Under the pieces are notes generated by a model, which made no database searches, was not told where the DNA came from, and saw only the letters and a program-made list of their open reading frames with translations. Shown piece by piece: positions 51,398 through 59,505 of a DNA stretch of 64,000 nucleotides; within the stretch, counting starts at the first letter, position 1; each line of letters opens with the position of its first letter. This DNA is from JANQPC01 sp039208375 (lineage in GTDB: Bacteria; Pseudomonadota; Alphaproteobacteria; Rhodobacterales; Rhodobacteraceae), in assembly GCA_039208375.1 (NCBI GenBank), contig JBCCRC010000006.1, forward strand, positions 7,267 to 71,266. Reading direction: 5' to 3'. Both the position numbers and the translations under genes were made by a program.

Positions 51398-52449
51398 ATC
51401 CCGCTTTCAGCCAGTTTGGCGGCCTGGTCATCGGCGATCAGCGCATCGATCACCTCATCAAGATCGCCCTGCATCACCTGATCGAGTTTGTAGAGCGTGA
51501 GATTAATGCGGTGATCGGTCATCCGCCCTTGCGGAAAATTATAGGTGCGGATGCGTTCAGATCGGTCCCCGGAGCCCACCTGGCTTTTGCGATCCGCCGC
51601 GCGCTCCGCCTCTGCCCGCTGTCGTTCGGCATCGTAGAGCCGTGTGCGCAGCACCTGCATCGCGATGGCGCGGTTTTGGTGTTGGGATTTCTCCGATGAG
51701 GTGACCACGATGCCTGTGGGGATGTGGGTGATACGAACCGCGCTATCGGTGGTGTTCACATGCTGGCCCCCTGCCCCGCTTGCGCGCATCGTATCAATCC
51801 GAATGTCGTTGGCAGGGATGTCAATATCCACCTCTTCGGCTTCGGGCAGCACGGCAACGGTTGCCGCCGAGGTATGAATACGGCCGCCCGATTCAGTAGC
51901 CGGAACCCGCTGCACACGGTGCACGCCGGATTCGTATTTCAAGCGGGCGAAGACGCCTTCGCCGCGCACGTTGGCAACAAGTTCCTTGATCCCGCCCAGT
52001 TCGGTTTCGGCATGTTCGAGGATTTCAAGCTTCCAGCCTCGCGCCTCGGCATAGCGTTGGTACATACGCAAAAGATCCCCGGCGAAGAGCGCCGCCTCCT
52101 CCCCCCCGGTGCCGGGCCGGATTTCGAGGATCGCGGGGCGGGCATCGGCAGCATCCTTGGGCAAAAGTGCGAGGCGTAGCGACTGCTCCACCTGCGGCAG
52201 CCGCTCCTTCAGCCCGGGCAATTCATCTTCTGCAAGCGCGCGCATCTCTGCATCGGCAAGCATGGCTTCGGCTTCGGTGATATCGTCAAGCAGTTGCCGG
52301 TATTCGGCGATCTCGCCAACAATCGGTTTGAGTTCAGCGTATTCGCGCGCAAGATCGGCGATCTCGCCAGCCTCGGCCCCACCAGCCATTTTCGCTTCGA
52401 GAAACTCAAAGCGCTGGGTGATTTGCTGAAGCCTGTCGAGCGGAACCAT
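51394..52449 (-). CDS. prfA: Peptide chain release factor 1
   Basis: A 351-residue class I release factor for UAA and UAG. It has the domain 2 codon-recognition region around HRVQRVPATESGGRIHTSAATV (the PxT motif is PAT here) and the peptidyl-hydrolysis GGQ in MRASGAGGQHVNTTDSAVRI. Full length. It lies after a small membrane ORF and before prmC. Confidence 0.96.
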   Translation of the reverse strand: MVPLDRLQQITQRFEFLEAKMAGGAEAGEIADLAREYAELKPIVGEIAEYRQLLDDITEAEAMLADAEMRALAEDELPGLKERLPQVEQSLRLALLPKDAADARPAILEIRPGTGGEEAALFAGDLLRMYQRYAEARGWKLEILEHAETELGGIKELVANVRGEGVFARLKYESGVHRVQRVPATESGGRIHTSAATVAVLPEAEEVDIDIPANDIRIDTMRASGAGGQHVNTTDSAVRITHIPTGIVVTSSEKSQHQNRAIAMQVLRTRLYDAERQRAEAERAADRKSQVGSGDRSERIRTYNFPQGRMTDHRINLTLYKLDQVMQGDLDEVIDALIADDQAAKLAESGM

Positions 52450-52479
52450 GGGTTCGTGTTTCCGATCCGCCCCATCGCG

Positions 52480-52647
52480 TCAAGAGGAAGCGCGCCCGTC
52501 AGCGCGCAGGGCATGATCGCCGGCGGGCACTGGCGCATAGCCCCTGCTCTCGTCCCTATCTCTCTCATCGGTTCTGTCATTGGTTTGGTAGAGGACGATG
52601 GCCGCAGCCAGCGCCGTAAGTACAATGGCAATCGCGATACTTTTCAT
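52480..52647 (-). CDS. Small putative single-pass membrane protein (55 aa)
   Basis: Reads MKSIAIAIVLTALAAAIVLY, one membrane segment at the extreme N-terminus, then a charged tail (QTNDRTDERDRDESRGY, ending in DGRASS). No strong ribosome-binding site precedes the ATG. It lies 30 bases upstream of prfA and 105 downstream of the DUF1499 gene, all on the same strand. No family is recognised; a real small protein is plausible but unproven. Confidence 0.5.
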   Translation of the reverse strand: MKSIAIAIVLTALAAAIVLYQTNDRTDERDRDESRGYAPVPAGDHALRADGRASS

Positions 52648-52752
52648 CGCGCGGGAGATTACTCGCGGCGATCAAGCCCGCAACCATTAAGTAGAAGGAA
52701 GGATGCTTTTTTCAGCCACAGCTAGAATTTCCCTAGCGGAACTCGGCCTGGA

Positions 52753-53199
52753 TCAGCTGTCAAAAATCGACAACCACGCCTCTACACGGGCACGATTCAC
52801 CCCCAGATCCGATTGACCGAAGCGAAGCCGGGCATCAACCACAACCCTCGCGCCGTCGGGATGGGGTGTTGCTGCGACTGTGGTGTAATCGGGAAACCCC
52901 CACACGCGTGACCGCGTAACATAGGTGATCAGGCCTTCCTCTACGCTACCGGCGAGCCGTGTGGTGCGCGGGGTGTCGCGAGCGGCGGCATCGATGCGTT
53001 CAAGGGCGTCTTGCGGCCGAAGCTCGGTCACCACTGCGGCTGCGTGGCCGCCAGGCGCCTCGCGTACCGCGTCGCCCTCCCCCGGAAGATCGGGCGCCAG
53101 ATGCCAGCGCGCTGGGTCATGAGGGGCAAGGCGGATAAATGCCGCAAGACCAACTACGCCGGCAGCGGCGATGACAGCAAGGGCGGGTCCGGTACGCAT
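52753..53199 (-). CDS. DUF1499 domain-containing protein
   Basis: A 148-residue protein with an N-terminal hydrophobic anchor (about residues 5-24, ALAVIAAAGVVGLAAFIRLA). The DUF1499 domain follows, here with RIDAAARDTPRTTRLAGSVE, ITYVTRSRVWGFPDYTTV and the closing ARLRFGQSDLGVNRARVEAWL, its best-conserved stretch. The function of the family is unknown; it is probably periplasmic. It follows the agmatinase-family gene by 31 bases. Confidence 0.85.
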   Translation of the reverse strand: MRTGPALAVIAAAGVVGLAAFIRLAPHDPARWHLAPDLPGEGDAVREAPGGHAAAVVTELRPQDALERIDAAARDTPRTTRLAGSVEEGLITYVTRSRVWGFPDYTTVAATPHPDGARVVVDARLRFGQSDLGVNRARVEAWLSIFDS

Positions 53200-53230
53200 A
53201 GTGGTGAGATAGGAACGGGCGCTGGCCTGC

Positions 53231-54193
53231 TCAACCCCGCCGCGCTGCAGCCCAGAGGCAAATCAATTCCGTAGCTGCATGTGCACCAGCAACGGCGGTC
53301 ACGCCAGCCGGATCAAACGGGGGCGAGACTTCGACAACGTCACCGCCCACCATGTTAACCCCTGCCAGCCCGCGCAGAATCGCCGCGGCCTGTGCCGAGG
53401 AGAGCCCGCCCCAAACAGGCGTCCCGGTACCTGGCGCAAAGGCGGGATCGAGGCAATCGATATCGAAGGTCACGTAGGCCGGGTGATCACCCGCGATGGC
53501 GCGGACACGCTCGGCCACTGCCTTTGACCCGATCTCATGCACCGCCGGCGCGTCGATGATGGCGATGCCTAGTGGATCGGGGTTTTCGGTGCGGATGCCC
53601 ACTTGCACCGAGCGATCCACATCGATCAGCCCCTCGCGCACCGCCTTGAAAAACATGGTGCCATGGTCGATCCGGGCGGGCACTTCATCCGGCCAGGTAT
53701 CGGTATGCGCATCGAACTGGATCAGTGCGAGGGGCCCGTACCGTGCCGCATGCGCGCGCAGAATAGGCAGGGAGATCGAATGATCCCCACCCAGCGCAAT
53801 AGCGCCACAGCCAGCATCCAGGATTCCGGCGATGTGATCAGCAAGCGTGGCGGGAAAGCTTGGCACGTCTGCGTAATCGAAGGCCACGTCACCATAATCG
53901 GCAATGGCAAACTCACTTAGCGCATCGAAGCCCCAGCCATAGGGCGGATCGTTCACCATATGAGCCGACGCTTCCCGCAACGCGCGCGGGCCAAGCCGGG
54001 TCCCGGGCCGGTTAGTGGTGGCCTGATCGAAGGGAACGCCGGTGATAGCAAGGTCGAACCCCGTGAGATCCTTGGTGTAGCGGCGGCGCAAAAAGCTCGT
54101 CACCCCGCCGAAAGCGTTTTCGAAGGAAAGGCCACGAGGATCTTCCCGGGTGATCGCCCCATCGATATCGGTTTTGGCATCGGTCAGCGCCAT
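53231..54193 (-). CDS. speB: Agmatinase/ureohydrolase (arginase family)
   Basis: A 320-residue binuclear manganese hydrolase releasing urea from a guanidino compound. Metal-binding motifs are intact: GGDHSISLPIL, FDAHTDTW and VTFDIDCLDPAFAPGTGTPV. Family members include agmatinase and guanidinobutyrase, which I cannot separate by eye, so the symbol follows the usual annotation. The ATG at 54193 has GGAGG 7 bases before it; a long upstream extension opposite the neighbouring gene is not real. 19 bases after the amidohydrolase gene. Confidence 0.88.
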   Translation of the reverse strand: MALTDAKTDIDGAITREDPRGLSFENAFGGVTSFLRRRYTKDLTGFDLAITGVPFDQATTNRPGTRLGPRALREASAHMVNDPPYGWGFDALSEFAIADYGDVAFDYADVPSFPATLADHIAGILDAGCGAIALGGDHSISLPILRAHAARYGPLALIQFDAHTDTWPDEVPARIDHGTMFFKAVREGLIDVDRSVQVGIRTENPDPLGIAIIDAPAVHEIGSKAVAERVRAIAGDHPAYVTFDIDCLDPAFAPGTGTPVWGGLSSAQAAAILRGLAGVNMVGGDVVEVSPPFDPAGVTAVAGAHAATELICLWAAARRG

Positions 54194-54212
54194 GGCGGGC
54201 TCCTCCGTAACG

Positions 54213-55373
54213 TCAGAGCGGCTGCGCGCGTTCCACGAGCCGTGCGAAGAATGAGGCGCCGTAGGGCGCAGCGTCGTCATTGAAATCGTAGGCCGGATCG
54301 TGCAGCGGCGCGCTTTCGCCTTGGCCGAGAAAGAAATACGCACCCGGCCGGGCATCGAGCATGGCAGAGAAATCCTCACTTCCCGTGCGAGGCGGCGCGT
54401 CGATATCCACACGGTGTGGCCCTGCCACATCTTCCGCCGCGCTGGCGGCCAAGGCGAGTTTTTCGGTGTCGTTGCGCGTAGCCCCGAACATGCGGGTATA
54501 GATCAGCGTAACATCGACGTCGTGGATCGCCGCCTGACCAGCCGCAATCGCCCCGAGCTTGCGTTCGACCGTATCGCGGAGCGCATCGTTGTAAGTGCGG
54601 ACAGTACCGCCCAGCGTGGCCGTGGGCGGGATGATGTTATGGGCGCTGCCTGCGTGAATTTGGGTGACCGACAGCGCCAGCATCTCAAGGGGTGGCTTGT
54701 CGCGCGCTGCGATCGTGTTGATCTCCTGCACGATGGCAACGGCCACCCGGATCGGATCGCGCGCAAGATGCGGATAGGCCGCGTGGCCGCCTTGGCCTTT
54801 GACGCTGATCTCGAATTGATCTGCGGCAGCAAGGAACGGGCCGGGGCGAGACCCAAATGTACCAACCTCCATTCCAGGCCAATTGTGGATGGCGAACACC
54901 TGGGCGATATCGAACCGCTCCATTACACCCTCGGCAACCATCTTGAGCGCGCCGCCACCACCCTCTTCCGCCGGCTGGAAGATCAGCGCAACGCGGCCAG
55001 CGAAGTTTCGCGTCTCCGCAAGATATTTGGCCGCGCCGAGCAGCATGGTGGTGTGCCCATCATGGCCGCAGGCATGCATCTGGCCTGGCGTTTCGCTGGC
55101 ATGGGGCACGCCCGTCGCCTCATCAATCGGCAGCGCATCCATATCGGCGCGCAGCCCGATCGTGGGCCCCGGCGCACGGCCTTCGATGATGGCCACCATG
55201 CCGGTGTCTGCGATCCCCTCATGCAGCGCATCCACCCCAAACTCCCGCAGCCGTTCGGCCACGAACGCCGCGGTTTTCGGAAGGTCGTATCCCAGTTCGG
55301 GGTTGCGGTGGAGCCAGTGGCGCCACGCTTTCATCTCATCGGCAAAGCCGCCGATGCGGTTGATGACGGTCAT
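54213..55373 (-). CDS. M20 family metallo-amidohydrolase (hippurate hydrolase-like)
   Basis: A 386-residue zinc peptidase-fold amidohydrolase that cleaves N-acyl amino acids. It has GLRADMDALPIDE, the metal site HACGHDGHTTMLLGAAKYL, FQPAEEGGGGALKM with the catalytic Glu, the dimerisation domain around GQGGHAAYPHLARDP, and GSEDFSAML near the end. The ATG at 55373 (GGGAG upstream) starts the conserved part. It is first in a reverse-strand unit with the agmatinase-family gene, suggesting work on acylated or guanidino nitrogen compounds. Divergent from mazG. Confidence 0.9.
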   Translation of the reverse strand: MTVINRIGGFADEMKAWRHWLHRNPELGYDLPKTAAFVAERLREFGVDALHEGIADTGMVAIIEGRAPGPTIGLRADMDALPIDEATGVPHASETPGQMHACGHDGHTTMLLGAAKYLAETRNFAGRVALIFQPAEEGGGGALKMVAEGVMERFDIAQVFAIHNWPGMEVGTFGSRPGPFLAAADQFEISVKGQGGHAAYPHLARDPIRVAVAIVQEINTIAARDKPPLEMLALSVTQIHAGSAHNIIPPTATLGGTVRTYNDALRDTVERKLGAIAAGQAAIHDVDVTLIYTRMFGATRNDTEKLALAASAAEDVAGPHRVDIDAPPRTGSEDFSAMLDARPGAYFFLGQGESAPLHDPAYDFNDDAAPYGASFFARLVERAQPL

Positions 55374-55432
55374 GTGGACTCCCTTCGAACGGTCGCCGAT
55401 AACCGGCATGCCAGCCTCTGCGAAAAAGGTCC

Positions 55433-56242
55433 ATGCCCAGTTCTTCTGATACTCTTGTTCACGATCCCAAAGGCGGGATGCCACGGCTTTTGGAAATCAT
55501 GCGGCGGCTACGAGACCCTGAGGGCGGCTGCCCCTGGGATATCAAGCAGGATTTCTCCACGATTGCCCCTTACACGATTGAGGAAGCCTATGAGGTGGCC
55601 GATGCCATCGAGCGCGAGGCCTGGGGCGAGCTTGAAGGGGAACTGGGCGATCTTCTCCTGCAAACGGTCTACCACACCCAGATGGGCGAAGAGGCGGGAA
55701 TGTTCAGCTTCGACAGTGTGGCCAACGCGATTTCCGACAAAATGGTTGCGCGCCACCCGCATGTGTTTGGCGAGGAAAGCAACGCAAAGTCGGCAGACCA
55801 GCAGACGCGGGATTGGGAGGCGCAGAAGGCACGCGAACGGGGCGATGTCGGCGTACTCGATGGCGTCGCGCTGGGGCTTCCCGCGCTTACTCGGGCGGTG
55901 AAGCTGCAAAAACGTGCCGCGCGGGTCGGGTTTGACTGGCCGTCGACCGATGAGGTGCTTGAAAAGATCGTGGAGGAAGCGCGCGAACTTGCTGCCGAGG
56001 ATGCACCCGCGAAACAGCTCGAGGAGTTTGGCGATTTGCTTTTTGTGATCGCCAACCTCGCGCGGCACCTCAAGATCGATCCCGAAGAAGCACTTCGTGC
56101 CGCCAACGCAAAGTTCACGCGGCGGTTTGAAATGATCGAGGCCGCGCTCGCGGCAAAAGGAAAAGTGCCCGCCCAGAGCGACCTGGAGGAAATGGACGCG
56201 CTTTGGGAGGCCGCCAAGGCCGACGAACGGGCCGGCGGCTAG
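55433..56242 (+). CDS. mazG: Nucleoside triphosphate pyrophosphohydrolase MazG
   Basis: A 269-residue two-domain enzyme that hydrolyses NTPs to NMPs plus pyrophosphate, a house-cleaning role. First domain: LRDPEGGCPWDIKQDFSTIA, EEAYEVADAIE (metal-binding E-x-x-E pattern) and ELEGELGDLLLQ. Second domain from about residue 140: RVGFDWPSTDEVLEKI, then EEARELAAE and EEFGDLLFVIANLARHL. Full length for the alphaproteobacterial type. Confidence 0.95.
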   Translation: MPSSSDTLVHDPKGGMPRLLEIMRRLRDPEGGCPWDIKQDFSTIAPYTIEEAYEVADAIEREAWGELEGELGDLLLQTVYHTQMGEEAGMFSFDSVANAISDKMVARHPHVFGEESNAKSADQQTRDWEAQKARERGDVGVLDGVALGLPALTRAVKLQKRAARVGFDWPSTDEVLEKIVEEARELAAEDAPAKQLEEFGDLLFVIANLARHLKIDPEEALRAANAKFTRRFEMIEAALAAKGKVPAQSDLEEMDALWEAAKADERAGG

Positions 56243-56294
56243 CGAAAGCCACCTCTCGCCCCCATCTGCCCCTAAGGCAACAGGGGCGCTGGCG

Positions 56295-56906
56295 ATGCGT
56301 GACACGGCGATCGACCCATTGGGCAGCGTTACTGGTATCGTAGACAGGCTCGATCGCCTCAGTTCCGCCGAAACGCTTACAGTACGCGATCTTGTGGAGG
56401 GTTTTGGCGACACCGCGTTTGTTGCACTCATGGCGGTGCCAGCGCTGATTGTTGTGTCGCCCCTGAGCGGTATTCCCGTACTGTCTTCAATCTGCGGGCT
56501 GACAATCGCCCTGATCGCGGTGCAGCTCCTCCTTCAGCGCAAGCACCTTTGGCTGCCATCAGCGCTGATGGCGCGGCAGATCGATGTCAGGCGTGTGCGC
56601 CGCGTGCTCGGGCGTATGCGGCGGGTCGCGGCGTGGCTGGACCGGCGCGCCCACCGCCGGCTGTCACTGCTCACCTACGGGCCGCTTGCCGCGCTGCCCC
56701 GTGCGCTATGCGTTGTGGCAGGGCTGTCGATGCCGTTTCTGGAACTCTTGCCGTTTTCCTCATCGCTTCTCGGAACCGCTGTGTTGTTTTTTTCGGCGGG
56801 GTTTCTCACGCGGGACGGTCTTTACACCTTGATCGGCATGGGATTCGTGGGGATCGCCGCGACGATCCCATTGACTGCATTCAAGGTTGTTACCGGCGCG
56901 GCATAG
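56295..56906 (+). CDS. ExoD-family exopolysaccharide synthesis protein
   Basis: A 203-residue membrane protein with four or more hydrophobic helices. LTVRDLVEGFGDTAFVALM and VPALIVVSPLSGIPVLSSI open the ExoD fold, and the middle holds PSALMARQIDV and an Arg-rich stretch. The family is named after a rhizobial gene affecting exopolysaccharide and alkaline tolerance; its molecular action is unclear. It lies 52 bases after mazG and is convergent with the DUF3179 gene. Confidence 0.87.
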   Translation: MRDTAIDPLGSVTGIVDRLDRLSSAETLTVRDLVEGFGDTAFVALMAVPALIVVSPLSGIPVLSSICGLTIALIAVQLLLQRKHLWLPSALMARQIDVRRVRRVLGRMRRVAAWLDRRAHRRLSLLTYGPLAALPRALCVVAGLSMPFLELLPFSSSLLGTAVLFFSAGFLTRDGLYTLIGMGFVGIAATIPLTAFKVVTGAA

Positions 56907-56945
56907 CGCATGCGCCACGTTACCACGCCCACGAATGCCTTTGCG

Positions 56946-57917
56946 CTAGTTCGCCAGCATCCACTCGCCCTCGGGCCAGAAGGCATGGAAGGCGAAGGCA
57001 AACATCACGTCATGGGGCAGGTCCTCGCCCGCCTCGTTGCGTACGCGGATCGTGCCCACATCCCGCCCATCGGCGATGTTGCGGCTGTCGAGCGCGGAAG
57101 CTTGCCCGGCCGCCCATGTGAGTGTGACGCCCGCCTCGGTGACTTCGGGGGTTACCCTCAGGCGCTCCACAGGCCAGGCGCGATCGCCCACCCGCACCAC
57201 ACGGGCCAGAGCCGGAATATCGTGGGGCGGCATTTCGCCGTTGTAGAGGAAGGGTTTCCGCGAACTGTCATAGTTGGTGTAGGGGTTTTGGCCGTATGGG
57301 CGCGGCCAGCCCGGCTCATCCATCACCGCGCCTTCAGGGTTGCGCGCTTTGAACTCGGCCCAGCTTTCCATCCAGGTGGGCAGCGCCACGAGTTCCACGC
57401 CCGTCATCTCGCCCACGATCCCCTCGCCAATGGCTTGCTGCCACCAGCTTTCAGTCTCGCGATCATACATCACCATGTCGGAATTTCGCAGCTTGCCGGA
57501 GACGCCGAAGCTTAGCACCTGGCCCTCAACGCGGCGATCAAAGGTGATACCGGAGTTACAGAGGGGGCAGAAGGTGACGGCGACCGGAATATCGCCCACC
57601 TCATCATTCACGATCTCATGCCAAGTGAGATAGCGGATCGGGTAAGCACGTGGAACTTCGCCTTCGATTTCGAGCGTTATTACGGGTTCGCGATCGCCAA
57701 TGCGGGTTTCTTCGGCGGCTGCGATGAAGTTCGGATCGTCAATTGCAGGAATGCCGTCTTTTGGCGGGCCGCCTGAGAGGATTTCCACCCAATTCTCAAC
57801 GCTGGTTTGCTCGAAGTCGGTATTTGGCCATTCGAACTTCCAGAAGCTTGGATCGGCAGTAGCGCTGGTGGCGGCAACCGCGAAAGCGGCGGCGGCCAGA
57901 ACGGGTTTCAGGAACAT
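56946..57917 (-). CDS. DUF3179 domain-containing secreted protein
   Basis: 323 residues with a signal peptide (MFLKPVLAAAAFAVAATSATA). DUF3179 covers most of the rest: PAIDDPNFIAAAE, YPIRYLTWHEIVND, the VTFCPLCNSGITFDR motif with a Cys-x2-Cys, FGVSGKLRNSDMVMYDRET, SWWQQ, then RPYGQNPYTNYDS. The family is of unknown function; the two Cys could bind a metal or form a disulfide. The ATG at 57917 has GAGGAG upstream; a longer frame adds about 67 Arg/Cys-rich residues and is rejected. Confidence 0.88.
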   Translation of the reverse strand: MFLKPVLAAAAFAVAATSATADPSFWKFEWPNTDFEQTSVENWVEILSGGPPKDGIPAIDDPNFIAAAEETRIGDREPVITLEIEGEVPRAYPIRYLTWHEIVNDEVGDIPVAVTFCPLCNSGITFDRRVEGQVLSFGVSGKLRNSDMVMYDRETESWWQQAIGEGIVGEMTGVELVALPTWMESWAEFKARNPEGAVMDEPGWPRPYGQNPYTNYDSSRKPFLYNGEMPPHDIPALARVVRVGDRAWPVERLRVTPEVTEAGVTLTWAAGQASALDSRNIADGRDVGTIRVRNEAGEDLPHDVMFAFAFHAFWPEGEWMLAN

Positions 57918-58243
57918 CGGCGCATCTCCTCGGCAATCGCGTAGGAGGCAGCGTAGAGATTGGCCTGCGCGCTGGATAGCCCTGCTCACAAAGGCGTGAC
58001 GGAGCGGGTCTTGGCGTCGTAGCTGGCGCGGAACCCGGCCCCACCGCGACCTGCGGCTTGGGGAGTGTTTCAGTGCAAACCCACAACATCGCGGGGCGCA
58101 GTCACGGCGATCCGGCAACGGTCAAGCGTAGTTAATCCAAGCAACCCCGTAATACGCCAAATCAGCGCTCAATGCTCACTTGATCGCTCTGCGTTGGGAG
58201 GGCCCGGCGATGGCGCAGCGGTCTTATTCAGCACCTAGCAGCG
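57918..58243. other. Intergenic region between the DUF3179 and cyclophilin genes
   Basis: About 325 bases with no supported gene, RNA or clear hairpin. It must carry the DUF3179 promoter on the reverse strand and the 3' end of the cyclophilin message. Confidence 0.5.
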
Positions 58244-58864
58244 CTACCTTACGACCGTAACGCTTTCCATCATATCTGGCGTTTCCGAAACTATACCGCT
58301 CGGTGCACCGTCGCTTTTCTTGATCGCATCGACAACATCCATACCTTCGACTACCCGGCCGACAACCGTGTATAGGCCATTGAGGTGTTCGGCAGGCCCG
58401 AACATGATAAAAAACTGGCTGTTGGCCGAGTTGGGGTCCTGCGCCCGCGCCATGCCAACAACGCCGCGCTCAAACGGCACATCGGAAAACTCTGCCGGCA
58501 GATCAGGCCGCTCCGACCCACCCATGCCCGCTTGGGCGAGGCCGCCCTCGGCCGTTCCAAACTGCACATCCCCGGTTTGCGCCATGAAGCCTTCGATTAC
58601 CCGGTGGAAGACCACGCCATCATATGCGCCCTCTTCGGCCAGTGCCGTGATCTGTTCCACATGCGCCGGGGCCACATCGTCCAGCAAGTCGATCACGACG
58701 GTTCCGTTGGCCTCCCCGGCCACCGTGATTTCCAGGTTCGGGCCCGGGCCATCGGCGGCAGCGTGCGAAGCGGCAGTGGCCGGCTGAGAGGCAAAGTAAA
58801 GCCCGCCGATGCCCGCGAGGCCCAGCGCGGTGAGCGCGCCTATGATGATCGCATCGCTACGCAT
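58244..58864 (-). CDS. Peptidyl-prolyl cis-trans isomerase, cyclophilin type, membrane anchored or exported
   Basis: 206 residues. An N-terminal hydrophobic segment (about 6-25, IIIGALTALGLAGIGGLYFA) acts as signal or anchor, then the cyclophilin domain: YDGVVFHRVIEGFMAQTGDV, GSERPDLPAEFSDVPFERG, MARAQDPNSANSQFFIMFG, LNGLYTVVGRVVEGMDVVD. The catalytic Arg lies in FHRV and the Gln in SQFFI. It should act in the periplasm. Its start overlaps the previous cyclophilin by 8 bases; the two make one unit. Confidence 0.9.
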   Translation of the reverse strand: MRSDAIIIGALTALGLAGIGGLYFASQPATAASHAAADGPGPNLEITVAGEANGTVVIDLLDDVAPAHVEQITALAEEGAYDGVVFHRVIEGFMAQTGDVQFGTAEGGLAQAGMGGSERPDLPAEFSDVPFERGVVGMARAQDPNSANSQFFIMFGPAEHLNGLYTVVGRVVEGMDVVDAIKKSDGAPSGIVSETPDMMESVTVVR

Positions 58865-59363
58865 CGGCGGCCACCTTCACGCTAATCATACGATCGGGGT
58901 TCATCGGCGGCTCGCCGCGGAGGATTTCGTCAACATGCTCCATCCCTTCGATCACCCGGCCATAGACGGTGTATTGACCATTCAGGAAATGGTTGTCGGA
59001 GAAATTTATGAAGAATTGGCTGTTGGCGGAATTGGGGTTCTGCGACCGCGCCGCCCCTAACGTGCCCCGATCGTGGGGCAGCTTGGAAAACTCGGCTGGC
59101 AGATCCGGCAGGTCAGACCCACCCGTGCCGGCGCGGCGGATATCGAAGCCGTCTTCGGCATTGCCATGGGCGACATCGCCGGTTTGGGCCATAAAGCCGT
59201 CTATCACCCGGTGGAAGACTACGTTGTTATAGGCCCCGGAACGGGCAAGTTCCTTCATCCGCTCGGCATGTTTCGGCGCCACGTCGGGCATAAGTGCGAT
59301 GGTGACTGTGCCGCCCTTAAGCTCCATCAATATCGTGTTCTCCGGATCTTTGATCTCGGCCAT
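58857..59363 (-). CDS. Peptidyl-prolyl cis-trans isomerase, cyclophilin type, cytoplasmic
   Basis: 168 residues without a signal: MAEIKDPENTILMELKGG, then the cyclophilin domain with YNNVVFHRVIDGFMAQTGDV, GSDLPDLPAEFSKLPHDRG, ARSQNPNSANSQFFINFSD and LNGQYTVYGRVIEGMEHVD. It differs from its neighbour mainly in lacking the anchor, so the pair looks like a tandem duplication with separate locations. The ATG at 59363 has GGAGAG upstream; a much longer frame opposite pgk is a shadow. Confidence 0.9.
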   Translation of the reverse strand: MAEIKDPENTILMELKGGTVTIALMPDVAPKHAERMKELARSGAYNNVVFHRVIDGFMAQTGDVAHGNAEDGFDIRRAGTGGSDLPDLPAEFSKLPHDRGTLGAARSQNPNSANSQFFINFSDNHFLNGQYTVYGRVIEGMEHVDEILRGEPPMNPDRMISVKVAADA

Positions 59364-59505
59364 TCTGCTCTCCACATAGTCGGTCAGGGACGACCCTAGT
59401 CTGCGGGACTGTGCAGGAAAACCCCAAAGCCCGGAATGGGGTGTTGACGGCGGCGCGACGCTGGGTTGGGTTGGCCCCGGACACGGCAGTGGCGAGGAGT
59501 TTGGC

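Noticed and set aside
54300..55901. A 533-codon forward frame over the M20 amidohydrolase and the mazG start
   Set aside because: It runs opposite a gene with intact metal-binding motifs and into mazG in another frame.
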